The notes under the pieces: model-generated
What the model was told of the DNA's origin: nothing
The model's input: the letters and a program-made list of their open reading frames with translations, nothing else
Databases searched by the model: none
From: Polytrichum commune
Lineage: Eukaryota > Streptophyta > Polytrichopsida > Polytrichales > Polytrichaceae
NCBI GenBank assembly: GCA_950295325.1
Contig: OX485804.1
Span: forward strand, 9,362,001-9,426,000
DNA length: 64,000 nucleotides
Direction: 5' to 3'
Shown: piece by piece, positions 33,009 to 43,385 of the stretch
How the letters are laid out: every line of letters begins with the position of its first letter
Numbering within the stretch: position 1 is the stretch's first letter
Translations under genes and position numbers: made by a program

Positions 33009-33754
33009 CTACACCGTTTGTGATATTTAGCATCACATGCATAATAAATTCACTTACCCTATTTTGAGGTGTATGCTAGGTCACACTAATGATCAACAAC
33101 TTCACCATTAGTGTCAACTCATGACACTTGGCGATCATGAATATCTTGACATGAGTATGTTCAATAATGTTATGATTAAAGTTTTATCTCACAATGGTCT
33201 ACAAAGTTGACTAAAGTAAGCACAAATGGCACATGGCATCAATGTGCTCAAAAGTATCTTCCTCTTGCATACTAAATGTAAGCACATGCACACTTGCCAT
33301 TAGTATGCTCAATAACATTTGCCCATTGCATACTACAACGCAAATCTAACATCTCAAGTATCCCAATGTGCTACTCTAAATTGGAGGGAATTATTGTATA
33401 TGAATGTACCTCTCATCCATCAACATAAAAACTTGACCCTAAAGGTTTGTTGCCAATTCTTCTTAATGACCTCAAGAAGAGTATCTCGGGGTCTTTATAG
33501 CCAATTCCGCTGTAAAATCAACCTAAAAAATAAGCTCTACACAACATACTTGTTTTACAACTTTTATATTAGATGATTGAGAGGTACACTCATATACAAT
33601 AATTCCCTCTCTCCATCTAAGTGTCATAATGTAAGTACATTTTCACTTGAAAAAGTTACTTGTGTTGACAATTAGTAGCATTGAAACCTCTAGGCATCTA
33701 GTTTAGGCTAATTGCAAATAGTATATGTGACATCAAATACCATGAACGTTGTAG
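33009..33754. mobile_element. MITE family A, copy with both termini
   Basis: The left end CTACACCGTTTGTGATATTT and right end (reverse complement CTACAACGTTCATGGTATTT) are inverted repeats of about 28 bp. TA flanks both sides (33007-33008 and 33755-33756), a possible Tc1/mariner-type duplication, but other copies do not confirm it. The interior blocks match copies at 21823, 40635, 48420 and 50901. An 85-codon frame (33319-33576) has no domain. Confidence 0.7.
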
Positions 33755-34014
33755 TATGGTAAATTAAGCACCATTTAGTGGCCATGGATCTGTGTTTCAC
33801 CTACGTGATCCTTCTAGTGTTTGGATTTGCTAATCATCATCTTGCATTAATCACGTGTTTCATATACTAAGAGAACTGGACTAATCAGAAAGAGGATAAA
33901 ACACAATGTGAGACCCATGTACGTTATTGTGAGTCATGTGTAGTGGACGCCCGGGGACTCGGCATTACTTATTTACTTATCCACTTTGATCTCACAGACA
34001 AGGAGCCAACCAAG

Positions 34015-34180
34015 GGGTTGATCACACCAGCCACTTCTAGCCCCATTTGTAAGCATCTCCGACTGTAATAGTGTGAAAAGTGGTGGGCAAACACCTATTT
34101 CTCAACATAATCCTCCAACAATTTCATAATTAAAATTGGATGGAAAGTTTGGTGTGATTGGGGCATGAAGGCTTTGATGT
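34015..34180 (-). repeat. 154-bp unit in inverted orientation beside the array
   Basis: GATCACACCAGCCACTTCTA through GGTGTGATTGGGGCATGA is one unit reversed relative to the array that begins about 70 bp downstream. Unit and array therefore form an inverted repeat able to fold. Confidence 0.75.
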
Positions 34181-34249
34181 GTATGTAATAAGTTATGTGG
34201 AGATGCCCTTCCCCCAGCCAACTTGAGTCTCGCAGAGGTTCATGCCCCA

Positions 34250-35173
34250 ATCACACCAAACTTTCTATCCAGATCTAGCCGTGAAATTGTTGGGGATCAT
34301 GTTGAGAAATTGATGTTGACGCACCACTTTTCACATTATTACAACCGGAGATGTTGACAGATGATGCCATAAGTGGCCGATGTGATCAACCCCTCAGGCC
34401 CCAATCACACCAAACTTTATGTCTGGATCTGGCCATGAAATTGTTGGGGATTATGTTGAGGAATAGATGTTGGCCCACCACTTTTCACACTAATATAGTC
34501 GGAGATGTTGTCGGATGGTGCCATAAGTGGCCAGTGTGATCAGCCCCTCATGCCCTGATCACACCAAACTTTCCGTTTGGTTCCAATTGTGAAATTGTTG
34601 GGGATTGTGTTGAGGAAAGGATGTTGGCCCACCACTTTTCACACTATTACAGTCGGAGATGTTGTCGGATGGTGCCACAAGTGGCTACTGTGATCAACCC
34701 CTCAGGCCCCGATCACACCAAACTTTCCGTCTGGTGTTGACCGTGAAATGGTTGGGGATTATGTTGAGGAATAGATGTTGGCCCACCGTTTTTCACATTA
34801 TTACAACCGGAGATGCTGACAGACGGTGCCACAAGTGACCGGTGTGATCAACCCCTCAGGCCCCAATCACACCAAACTTTCCGTCTGGATCTTACCGTGA
34901 AATTGTTGGGGATTATGTTGAGGAATAGATGTTGGCCCACCGTTTTTCACATTATTACAACCGGAGATGCTGATAGACGGTGCCACAAGTGACCGGTGTG
35001 ATCAACCCCTCAGGCCCCGATCACACCAAACTTTCCATCTGGTGTTGACCGTGAAATGGTTGAGGATTATGTTGAGGAATAGATGTTGGCCCACCAGTTC
35101 CCACCCTACTGCAGCCGAAAATGTTGTCGGATGGTGCCATAAGTGGCCAGTGTGATCAGCCCCTCAGCCAGAC
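34250..35173 (+). repeat. 154-bp satellite, six head-to-tail units
   Basis: The landmark ATCACACCAAACTTT recurs at 34250, 34404, 34558, 34712, 34866 and 35020: exactly 154 bp each time with no indels. Units differ only by substitutions. Each unit junction contains GGTGTGATC, a 15-nt spacer (AACCCCTCAGGCCCC) and GATCACACC, so every boundary can form a 9-bp hairpin. Open frames (34351-34539, 34967-35155) are products of the repeat. Confidence 0.95.
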
Positions 35174-35545
35174 GTACCAAATCAAACCTGGCCTTGCTTT
35201 GCGATGTCACCTTGGTGGGTGGCAGATGGAACGCATGTAACTTTAATATTTTCCTCGACTTGCAAGGCTATTAGACTCGGTTATTATTGCATGGATCCGA
35301 CTGTCAGGCATGCAGCCTCAGCTAGTCTAATTGCTGCCCCTTTTCTGACTGAACTCTCTGTCATACTCATTCACAGCTACAAGGGATCACGGGTTCTTTG
35401 CCATGGCACGGTAGATTTTAGAAACTGAGATCTACGGCACTGGAGGATTTTGGGTATCCGTAATCTACCTCATACTGAGTGGCAAAAGAATCAACGACAA
35501 CGACCTGCGATTCTTGTAGAGATTGTCTCCCGATCTTGCACAACA
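35174..35545. other. Unique-looking segment, no gene named
   Basis: A 74-codon plus-strand frame (35204-35428) includes VRHAASASLIAAPFLTELSV and is moderately protein-like, but shows no known domain and has no supporting splice context. Confidence 0.3.
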
Positions 35546-35551
35546 TGTTTC

Positions 35552-36000
35552 GGCCAGGGATTCGTGGCAATCAAGTAAAGTCATCCAGTAACAAAAACCA
35601 TGTGAGTCCATGAACATGCCTGGATGGAGCTCGGTCTCGGTAAGCACCTTCGAGTTGGTATGTAAGACGCCTTTGTCCCCTCTTAGTTGGTGTTATGCAT
35701 TTGCTATTTTGTGAATAGCAAGTAAATGGGAAGGGGACATGATGGCTGGGGTGAACCAACCCGCACACTGGTTCCTTGGAGGCAAGGGTTTAGGCACCCA
35801 ACAAGGAACGAGTATATGGGTTGGTTCGCCCAAATCGGGCCATGATGTGGATGTGGATGTGGATACTTTACGTATATATTCTAACCTTCCACGAGTTGTC
35901 GCCAAGGCCAAATGTGGCATTGGATTTCACGTGGCTATTTTGATCAATAATGTAGTTGTCCATCTGTGTAACATGTCACTATGACATATCATCACATCAT
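35552..36000 (+). mobile_element. Mutator-like family E, left part of copy 1
   Basis: It begins GGCCAGGGATTCGTGGCAAT and then tracks the left 330 bp of the complete copy at 43386: TCAAGTAAAGTCATC, CGAGTTGGYATGTAAGAC, CTATTTTGTRAATA, AACCTTCCAYGAGTTGT and GTGGCTATTTTGAT. A short (GGATGT) run lies at 35843-35863. No inverse right terminus was found downstream. Confidence 0.6.
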
Positions 36001-37240
36001 CTGTGTAACATGTTTGATTATTCAATTATTTAATTTGCATGGAATTTTTAAAATATTATGATATATCTAATAAAACATTAGAATGTGATCAACATAAACT
36101 ATTATACACATACCATAATGTATTTTTATGTTTACACTATCAAAGCATGTTGATATCGGATAAAATATAAATGATTCTATATATAGATATATCATATCTC
36201 TTGACATGTATCACAATCATTCAATCAAATATTTGTATTATGTCAACACAACAGATCATGTCCACAGAGAGGATATCTTTCAAATTTGATTTTTTGACAA
36301 TACCTTATCCTTATGAATATCTTAAGGATATGGATACTAGTATGCTCATAATAGGCTATAGGCTAAAAAATTCCATCTTGGTTGAATACATTAATTTAAT
36401 TAACTTGAAGTAATTCATGATTATTTCAAAACATTATTGCATAGATAAAGATGTCAATGTGATCATGATAGGTCATAGTCATAGAATGATTAAAAAAAAC
36501 CATCTTTGCTACTCGTGAGAGGAGCAAAAACGATTGATTAGGTTGAATGAATTTAAATGAAAGAAATATCATGATTATTTTCAATGATAAAATGTGATTG
36601 TTAAGAAGAAGGGAAATCAATCGTTGAATTATTTATATTGTTATATCAAGAAGGAACATAAATAAATGATTTTAAGAAATAAGAAAACATTAAATATTTA
36701 GGAATAAGATGATAAATGTGACCTTAACAATAAATACACTACCAAAATAATTGAAGAAAGCTTATCTCTAAATCCAAGAGGACAAAAAAATCAAATCAAA
36801 TAAAAAATCATCTTAATTACAAAATCATCGTTGAGATGCAAAAGTCAAAAATACCATATTTAAGATTACTTTCCTCTTCATACCATGACTCACATGAGAA
36901 CTTTCAATTATGTTACGGTATCTATATTTTGCACACATACTGTAAGGTGCTTTGTATTTCGCATAATTTTTAATGTTGAAAAATAGCAATACATGAGATG
37001 TGGATGGGTTCACAAGCACTACAAGACTCCATTTCACAACATCTCATGTGCGATTATTTATTCAAAGTCTGAGTAGGAATCACCCTACGGTAGTCTAATC
37101 TCATCATAAGGTGTATCTTTTTGATGTCCATTCTTAATCGCAAGCTTTATCATATACCACTCAAACATAGACGTTTGATTAAGAAGTTTGACCACATAAG
37201 GTCCACATAGGTGCCTCAGGGTGGCTCCCAAGTGTGTCTA
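36001..37240. other. Very AT-rich sequence
   Basis: No gene seen. May include the decayed interior of family E copy 1. Frames at 36171-36413 and 36426-36620 translate to low-complexity I/L/N/K-rich text. Confidence 0.4.
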
Positions 37241-37261
37241 CATTAGGGTTTAAATCCAAGA

Positions 37262-37332
37262 AAATCTTCCAGCTTGGGTCTCAAGATTGGTGTAACTCTT
37301 GGACTCAAGATTGGACCCAAGCTGGAAGATTT
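37262..37332. repeat. Perfect 19-bp-arm hairpin
   Basis: AAATCTTCCAGCTTGGGTC (37262-37280) is exactly inverted at 37314-37332. The 33-nt loop itself contains the direct repeat CTCAAGATTGG. Confidence 0.95.
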
Positions 37333-37639
37333 GTTTCTCAAAGTAGGAGGAGCGGGGACCAAACACTTCCTTGAGTTGAGTGGGGGGCTGACAAATTTAA
37401 CAGGACAACGATGCCACATTAACACCATGACTTCAATGTTTCATACTTTGGACCCGGTCCATAGTGTGCACATGCCTTGGATCCAAAATCCCATCTCTAT
37501 TGGCACCAACTATGGCAATTTGACCGGTGCTTTGCATAGGTTTATGGACTCGTGTGATTGTTCCACGATTGACATCACAAAAGTGTATGCGGAGGAGGCA
37601 CCAAAGCACAACGTGAACTTGAAAAGTTGTGAAAGCTGA
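37274..37639 (+). CDS. 121-codon ORF, unknown
   Basis: The frame starts inside the hairpin loop and stays open to 37639. Its second half (HTLDPVHSVHMPWIQNPISI, then NYGNLTGALHRFMDSCDCST) has the mixed composition of real protein and is unlike the repeat frames nearby. The first 20 residues repeat LGLKIG because of the direct repeat in the hairpin, so the natural start is probably further in (an ATG lies near 37430). I do not recognise the family. A 16-A run at 37958-37973 lies about 320 bp beyond the stop, which would fit a retroposed transcript, but no polyadenylation signal or target duplication was established. Confidence 0.3.
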   Translation: MGLKIGVTLGLKIGPKLEDLFLKVGGAGTKHFLELSGGLTNLTGQRCHINTMTSMFHTLDPVHSVHMPWIQNPISIGTNYGNLTGALHRFMDSCDCSTIDITKVYAEEAPKHNVNLKSCES

Positions 37640-38004
37640 CATCTAGAAGATCTCATGACAAAGCCGAGCAAGTGAAGGGAGCCCCATTCGGAATCGGGGC
37701 TGCTTAGGGCCAAGGTATGCAAGACTAATAAGTGAAGTTCAAACTCTCACGAAATCGTCTCAAAGTCGGCGGAAAAAGTATACCAAACTTAGTCTTGGTG
37801 CCTCACCCCATCCAATCTGACTTCACACATGAAGTCCTCACGATTCACTTCAGACAACTAAAGCTTGTCCCCAGCGATCTCGCTTTGCAAGTGTTCTTCC
37901 TTGCGTGGGTCTATTTTCTTAAGCAACTTAATCTTTCAATTTGTTATTCAGTTTATTAAAAAAAAAAAAAAAACATTGGGTTTCGTGCACCATTGTGAAT
38001 ACCA

Positions 38005-38354
38005 TCATGGGCTAGATCACATCTTCATTTGGCTAGGTCCTTCCCATGTCTTTTTCACTGCCCGGTCTTCCTGCCTGCACTTGCGTGGGAACTCTTCTCT
38101 GTTGGGAATCAATGTGACAAAACCCGGTCAAAAGTACAAATGTTCAAGTTTAACATCACTTTCATTATTCCCAAGTTAATTGGTGGAGTTCCTTCACATG
38201 CCAGAGGAGCTTAATGGCTTAAGTGACTAGGTATTGTCACATTGCTTTTCGACAAGGAGAAATTCCCACTCAGGTGCGAATAGGAAGACCGGGCAGTGAA
38301 GGAGGCGTGGGAGGGGCAAGGCCCAGCTGAATGAAATTGTGATCTAGCCTGGGG
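38005..38354. mobile_element. 350-bp Mutator-like MITE with 11-bp TSD
   Basis: Two arms of about 110 bp (38005-38115 and 38240-38354) are inverted: GGCTAGATCACA, TTCACTGCCCGGTCTTCCT, GGGAA and AATGTGACAA appear in both. TGTGAATACCA occurs directly at both edges (37994-38004 and 38355-38365), an exact 11-bp duplication. Long inverted ends with a 9-11-bp duplication fit Mutator-like elements. Non-coding. Confidence 0.85.
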
Positions 38355-39310
38355 TGTGAATACCAATCCGTTCTCCTTATATCGATCATGATTGTAGATC
38401 TAGTGCATGGTGTAGTGCCTTCCTTTCAAAAGATGGGCTCTGTACAAAATTCACATGTATAACAAAAAAAGAAGTTTTGAATGGAGATTTAGTGTCTTTA
38501 TTGTTGGGCTTTTATAATATAGTTTGTGACAATCTAAGGCACTTTGAAATTAAACCTCTGAGCTTCCGCTAAGCTGCTACATGGAGGTGGCTTAGGAATA
38601 TCTAAGATGGAGGTCAGTCTTGGAAAATGAGCCTAAATTCATCTCATAGTATGATAGTTGGTGGAAGTATTAGTCGAGGCCACCCCATCTAATCAAACTT
38701 TCTACATGAACCCACAATCCAAACACTAAATTTTCATGTGGGGATTTGGTGCGTTAGTGGCTCCTATAAGACATTTTGATGACAATCCAAGGGTAGCTCA
38801 AAGCTTGAACCTCTTATAAGCTTCTTCACAGAGGTTACTTAGGGTAACCTTATGATGGGCACAAAGCATACATGAGCCAATTTGTGTAAGTGAATCATTT
38901 GATATGTCCATCCAAGCTGAACTTACTTTGGTTTGAAAATCTATAGTATCTATATCTAGATTTGTATATACAACCTCTTATATGATTATTTCACTTGCAT
39001 ATAAGGAGTTAATTCAAAATCCACATTTTTAGGATGCAATTAAAGTCCTTGGTCAGAACCACACATGCAAGTTTCCTTGCATGTGGCTCATTCGTGATAA
39101 CTTCTTCAGGTTTGCATCCTATTCAATTTGTGGGAATGTGAGTACAAAAATCCCTGCCATAGTTTGTCAAGTCCATGATACCCCTCGGGATAGGAGCCCA
39201 ACAATCAAATTGGGTATATTAACCTGGTAACCACCCACATTCAATGTTTGAGGTTTCGATGATCTAGTGTTCTAGATTTGAGCACAAACCTTTGTGAAGA
39301 AGTCTGTAAG
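38355..39310. repeat. Two diverged ~250-bp direct repeats
   Basis: Blocks near 38505-38640 and 38755-38880 share the order TTATAAGA/TATAATA, TGACAATC, AACCTCTgAGCTTC or AACCTCTTATAAGCTTC, ACAGAGGTTACTTAGG or ATGGAGGTGGCTTAGG. They are diverged and non-coding. The sequence to 39310 holds nothing else recognisable. Confidence 0.4.
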
Positions 39311-39714
39311 AGAATTTTATATTATAGTGATGACAATGATTGGAAGAATTTGACCAAACCATCTCTTACCAAGAAAAATGACAAAACCCTTCATTATGAA
39401 TTTCGATAATAAAAGCAAGGTGGGAGCCCAGTAAGAGTGGAATTTGATGTCCACCACCAAATAACATTTATGGTCATTTGACAATGATTTTGATCTACAT
39501 GATCTATGAATAACAAAGCTCACATTAGCATGTTCATGCACATTCAATTTTAGGAACCAAATTTCTTAAGAAAAGAATGATGCATTATAGTGATGACAAT
39601 GATGGGAGGAATTTGACAAATAGAATGTATGTTGGGGAATACATTGTGGATCAGTTTTAAGCACCAAAGGTACCTTAAAAAACCCATGAAATTTTCACAT
39701 GCATTGCCTTGTGG
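39311..39714. repeat. Direct repeat pair around 39318 and 39575
   Basis: ATTATAGTGATGACAATGAT followed by GGAAGAATTTGAC or GGGAGGAATTTGAC occurs twice, 257 bp apart. No gene seen. Confidence 0.5.
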
Positions 39715-40090
39715 TAAGGTAGATGGGTCTTAACATGCTCAATTTCTTTAATCAAAGCCCTAAATTTGATTGGTATACGGTTCAGTGAGGATCAAATAGT
39801 AAATATCATATAGACACATGTTTAAAAGAGATTGGCCTATGTCTTCAAATGTTAATAACTACTCTACACTCAATAATGAACACAAGTGGGAGGACCTATG
39901 TATCCAATTAAGAAATCGACAATCATACACTTCCAACAACCATGACTAAATCAAGGGAAGTCCGAATTTCAATCTAATCTTTGCATATGTTTCATTGTAG
40001 ATTTGCTGATGCGATACGAGGTTATGCAAATCTAATTGGTAGAAGTTAGAGGACATGAAAAACGAACCAAATGACACCCACATACGCTAC
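39715..40090. mobile_element. MITE family B, single copy
   Basis: TAAGGTAGATGGGTCTTAAC to GACACCCACATACGC. The order of blocks is that of 47966-48372, including TTTGATTGGTATACGGTTCA, GTGAGGATCAAATAG, ACATGTTTAAAAGAGATTGG and GTGGGAGGACCTATGTATC. Confidence 0.65.
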
Positions 40091-40634
40091 ATGAGACCCA
40101 TTATAGGTGGCGTTGAGCCGACTGGTGCTGATATATTCTTATCAAAGGGGAAGGAATTCGTTGAATACACTACCAACATTGGATACATCAACTGGACAAA
40201 GAAAGGAAGTTTAACATTGGGTGGGGGGAGATTGGATCAATCTTCTTTGGCACAAGGCCAATACCAAGAGATTTCACATTTTATCTTCACAAAATAATTG
40301 GAGGGCTCCCAAATGATATTTGAAGCAAGTGCATGAGCCATGTTGTGAAATGCTTGCATTGTGACCATCTACAAGAAAAAGATAAATGCCTTAAAAAATA
40401 CTTCATAAAATGCACCCATATTGTAATTTCCCAAGGAATCATTGGAGGACTTTCAAAGGAACAAGGAGGAGTTTTGGCAAGTTTCATGTTATCCCTTCAA
40501 AGGTAGATGCTACATTAGGGATTATCATAGGCAAGTGACATGCCAATAGGCAAAGACTTAAGGTATAGGTATAGGGGACTAGCAACCTGGCTTTGCTTAG
40601 GATATGCTTAGTGCCTCCTCAGTGGATATAGTAT
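40091..40634 (+). other. ORF-containing segment, no family recognised
   Basis: A frame starting in the MITE at 40055 continues to 40297, with GGVEPTGADIFLSKGKEFVE and YINWTKKGSLTLGGG. It is moderately protein-like but unnamed. Because it begins inside a MITE it is probably chance or a remnant. Confidence 0.25.
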
Positions 40635-41140
40635 CTACACCGTTCATGGTATTTAGTGTCAGATACACTATTTGCAAAGGGCCTAAATTAGATGCCTAAA
40701 GGTTTCAAAGTGTCGCATCCGCTAGTTTTTGATGTGATACTATTCGTCAACATAAGTAGCTTTTTTAAGTCAAACATTATTTACATTATGACATATAGTT
40801 GATATTAGCACATTGGGTACTTGAGATGATGGTTCTTCTTTTGATATCCAAGGGAAAGATATTATCGAGCATATGAATGGCAAGTCTCAAGGTACTTATA
40901 TTTTAACAAGTAAGAGGAAGATGTTGTTGAACACACTAATGACAAGTGGTCATTTGTGTACACTTGAGTAAACGTGTGAACCCGTTCTGTAACATAGACA
41001 CACACCTCATCACATTATTGAACATACTCATGCCAAGATATTAGTAAGTGCACTTGAATGCCAAGTGTCATGAGGTGACACTGATAACGAAGTTGTTGAT
41101 CATTAGTGTAACCTTGGATACACCTCAATTCATTAGGTTA
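40635..41140. mobile_element. MITE family A, copy with left end (right end lost)
   Basis: Begins CTACACCGTTCATGGTATTT then AGTGTCAGATACACTATTTG and runs in the orientation opposite to the copies at 33009 and 48420. It fades after GGATACACCTCAA near 41128. Confidence 0.65.
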
Positions 41141-42090
41141 CGGGTCACGGGGAAATCATCAAGTTGTGTGTGGATGACCTTTCTTACCTTCAATGGAAGT
41201 TCATCCTACCTCTTGTCACCACTTATGGTTGTTCTCACCCCCGGAAACTAAATTCTTGTGGTTGGCTCACTTTTGGGTGCATGGTTGCGATTCAATAATT
41301 TTTGAAGAATAAAAGAACGGGTGTGAAGCCATCCAAAGTGGAACGAGACATTGAGGCCTATGCATCCATCCCAAAATTGTTCCTCCATGTCCTGACTGAT
41401 TGGTCTATTATTGGATTAACACTACACTGACTATCCCATTTAGTGCGTGTGGTACTAATTCCCGAAACACACTCTTTTGCCCAAATTTCATAATTACTGA
41501 GGGCTGAATTTTTATTGAGTGATACTAAATTCATGAATACATGCTCATTTATCATACATTTCAAGAAAATTGGTGAGTGTTTTAAGGTGTTCGTAGAGTG
41601 CATAATTTGATTTGGTGAGTTCGAAGAGTTTTTTTTTGTTTCTATTTTTGTAGGTCAACATCATTCACTCATGAGGTATCTCCTAACACTAGAAATCAAA
41701 GAGAGCTTGCATTGGGAGCTTCAAACACTTTGACATGTAAGGCTTCCGAAACCCTGAATCCTCTTGTGGCACTAACTTCATAGCGTAAAGAAAATTTGAT
41801 ATCACCTTCACTAATTCCCCACACACACTATTAGGGTGAGTTTCCATATGAGCCATTTGTCCACTAGATTATAGTGTGAATAAGGACACACCCACCCAAA
41901 TGTAGAGGGAATCTGGTGGGGGAGGGTTCACATGTGCTAACTAACTCCTCCCATCCTCTCAAATATGGACCCACCTACTAACCTCCTCCTCCATGCTAAA
42001 ACCCCCTCTTCCTTTTCAACCCCGTCTTTCAAAACTTTCGGTGACCAACACTCATAGGTTAAAAATTCTTTAACGGACCATGCCCATGTC
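41141..42090. other. No gene seen
   Basis: No coding frame of note; 41358-41603 on the minus strand lacks a domain. Confidence 0.35.
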
Positions 42091-42099
42091 CCTCCACAT

Positions 42100-43130
42100 T
42101 CTCACCCACTAGATGACGGCTTGCGCCGAAGTACATGCGAACACCTCCCACCCACTATTTTCTAGCATCTAGCAGGCGAGCGACGCGAGTACATGGGGAA
42201 CTCGCCCCTCGCCCACTGCACGCTCACTGAATGAGACGATCGATCGGTGTACCTAGCTACCCTACATAAAACCCACCCCGAGGTCCCAAAGTTAATACCA
42301 ATGTCAAATCCAACCCCAAAAAGGTGAGTTATGGGCTCATCTCATGTCACTCCTGCTTTTGAACACGTGTGTAAGAAGTACTTATTAAACATTCTTACCA
42401 CCACCTCCTCCTCCTCCTCCTCCTCCTTGATCTCCTCGGGCGAAGAAGAAGAAGCACGCGCACACACAGTGGGCCTCAGAATAAGTTAATAGTATATAAG
42501 TTAAGCCAACCCCCCACCCCAAATCGCATGTCTAGAGAGAGAGAGAGCCACTTCAGACGATTTGTAGGAATGGGGAGGAACATGTTGTTGACGGTGTCAG
42601 AGTGTGGCTGCGGCGCAGGGCTAGTTTCTGAATGCATTGTCTGGGGGTTGTCTAAATTTGGCTAAGTTACGAAGCCTCATCTCCCTCCCTCCCTCCTACC
42701 TAGCTTCCACCTGCTCCAGTTGCTCATCTCTAGCTCCTCCTTCTTCTTCTTCTTCTTCTTATTAATCTAATACCATCACAGCTCACATGTTTGTTTACTA
42801 TATAGGCCAACTTCATCGATCGACAAGCCTATATAGCAGCAGCCTAGCTACTCCACCTGCAGTGCGTTCCCATAAAATTAGATTAGATGACAACAATCGG
42901 ATTACGTCTGGTGCCATGATCTCATGATCCGAGAGATCGATTGAGCAGCTCTTCTAGCTATATAGTTCTGGCCCTTTGCATTCTACTAATAATATAACTT
43001 AAAGGTTTTATAATCCACACTACGGACACCTCCAAGTTCCGTCTCCCATGTACTCATTCGTTTGACCATTGAATGGGGAAGTGAATTGTCTCGTCTGATT
43101 CGCAATCGTGAAGGATGGGTGGGTGGGGAG
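42100..43130 (+). promoter_or_regulatory. Promoter-like unique island with TATA box and pyrimidine tracts
   Basis: This kilobase differs from its surroundings: higher GC, ATCGATCG and CTAGCTA words, and several microsatellites. These are (CTC)n 42406-42427, (GA)n about 42533-42546, (CCCT)n about 42682-42697 and (CTT)n about 42741-42760. TATATAAG at about 42493 lies 75 bp ahead of a short ORF. Pyrimidine tracts of this kind are common around plant transcription starts. No repeat family of the window intrudes. Confidence 0.4.
42570..42665 (+). CDS. Small ORF downstream of a TATA box, 31 codons
   Basis: ATG at 42570, stop at 42663-42665. The peptide begins MGRNMLLTVSECGCGAGLVS and holds three cysteines; it has no known family. 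Its position about 75 bp after TATATAAG, inside the only clear promoter-like island on this side of the window, is the sole support. It could equally be an upstream ORF, the start of a spliced gene, or chance. Confidence 0.2.
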   Translation: MGRNMLLTVSECGCGAGLVSECIVWGLSKFG

Positions 43131-43137
43131 CTAGCTA

Positions 43138-43260
43138 GGCCACACACATTCGAAAACGCCGGTTTCGAAATGGCGTTGGTTCAACCAAGGTGAAAGGAAT
43201 TTCAGCCTTGACATGTGCCTAACTTCGAGGAGTTTGGTTTGAAGGTTGTTGCTCCCTTTT
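43138..43260 (+). repeat. Fragment of foldback family K
   Basis: GGCCACACACATTCGAAAAC, then CGGTTTCGAAATGGCGTTG, CAGCCTTGACATGTGCCTAA and CTTCGAGGAGTTTGG match the reverse complement of 60305-60433. An isolated end of the element described at 59714-60433. Confidence 0.7.
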
Positions 43261-43385
43261 TTTTAATATATAATATAAGTCATTGTAGCCATGTTTTCTG
43301 TATGACCTTTCCGGCGTATACACGTGATCGGAGTTTATATGATTTGTTTATTTCTCACTGGTGTATGTAGTTGAGGGAGTTTTTT

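Noticed and set aside
34250-35173. CRISPR-like array
   Set aside because: Whole 154-bp units repeat, not short repeats with variable spacers, and the context is eukaryotic.
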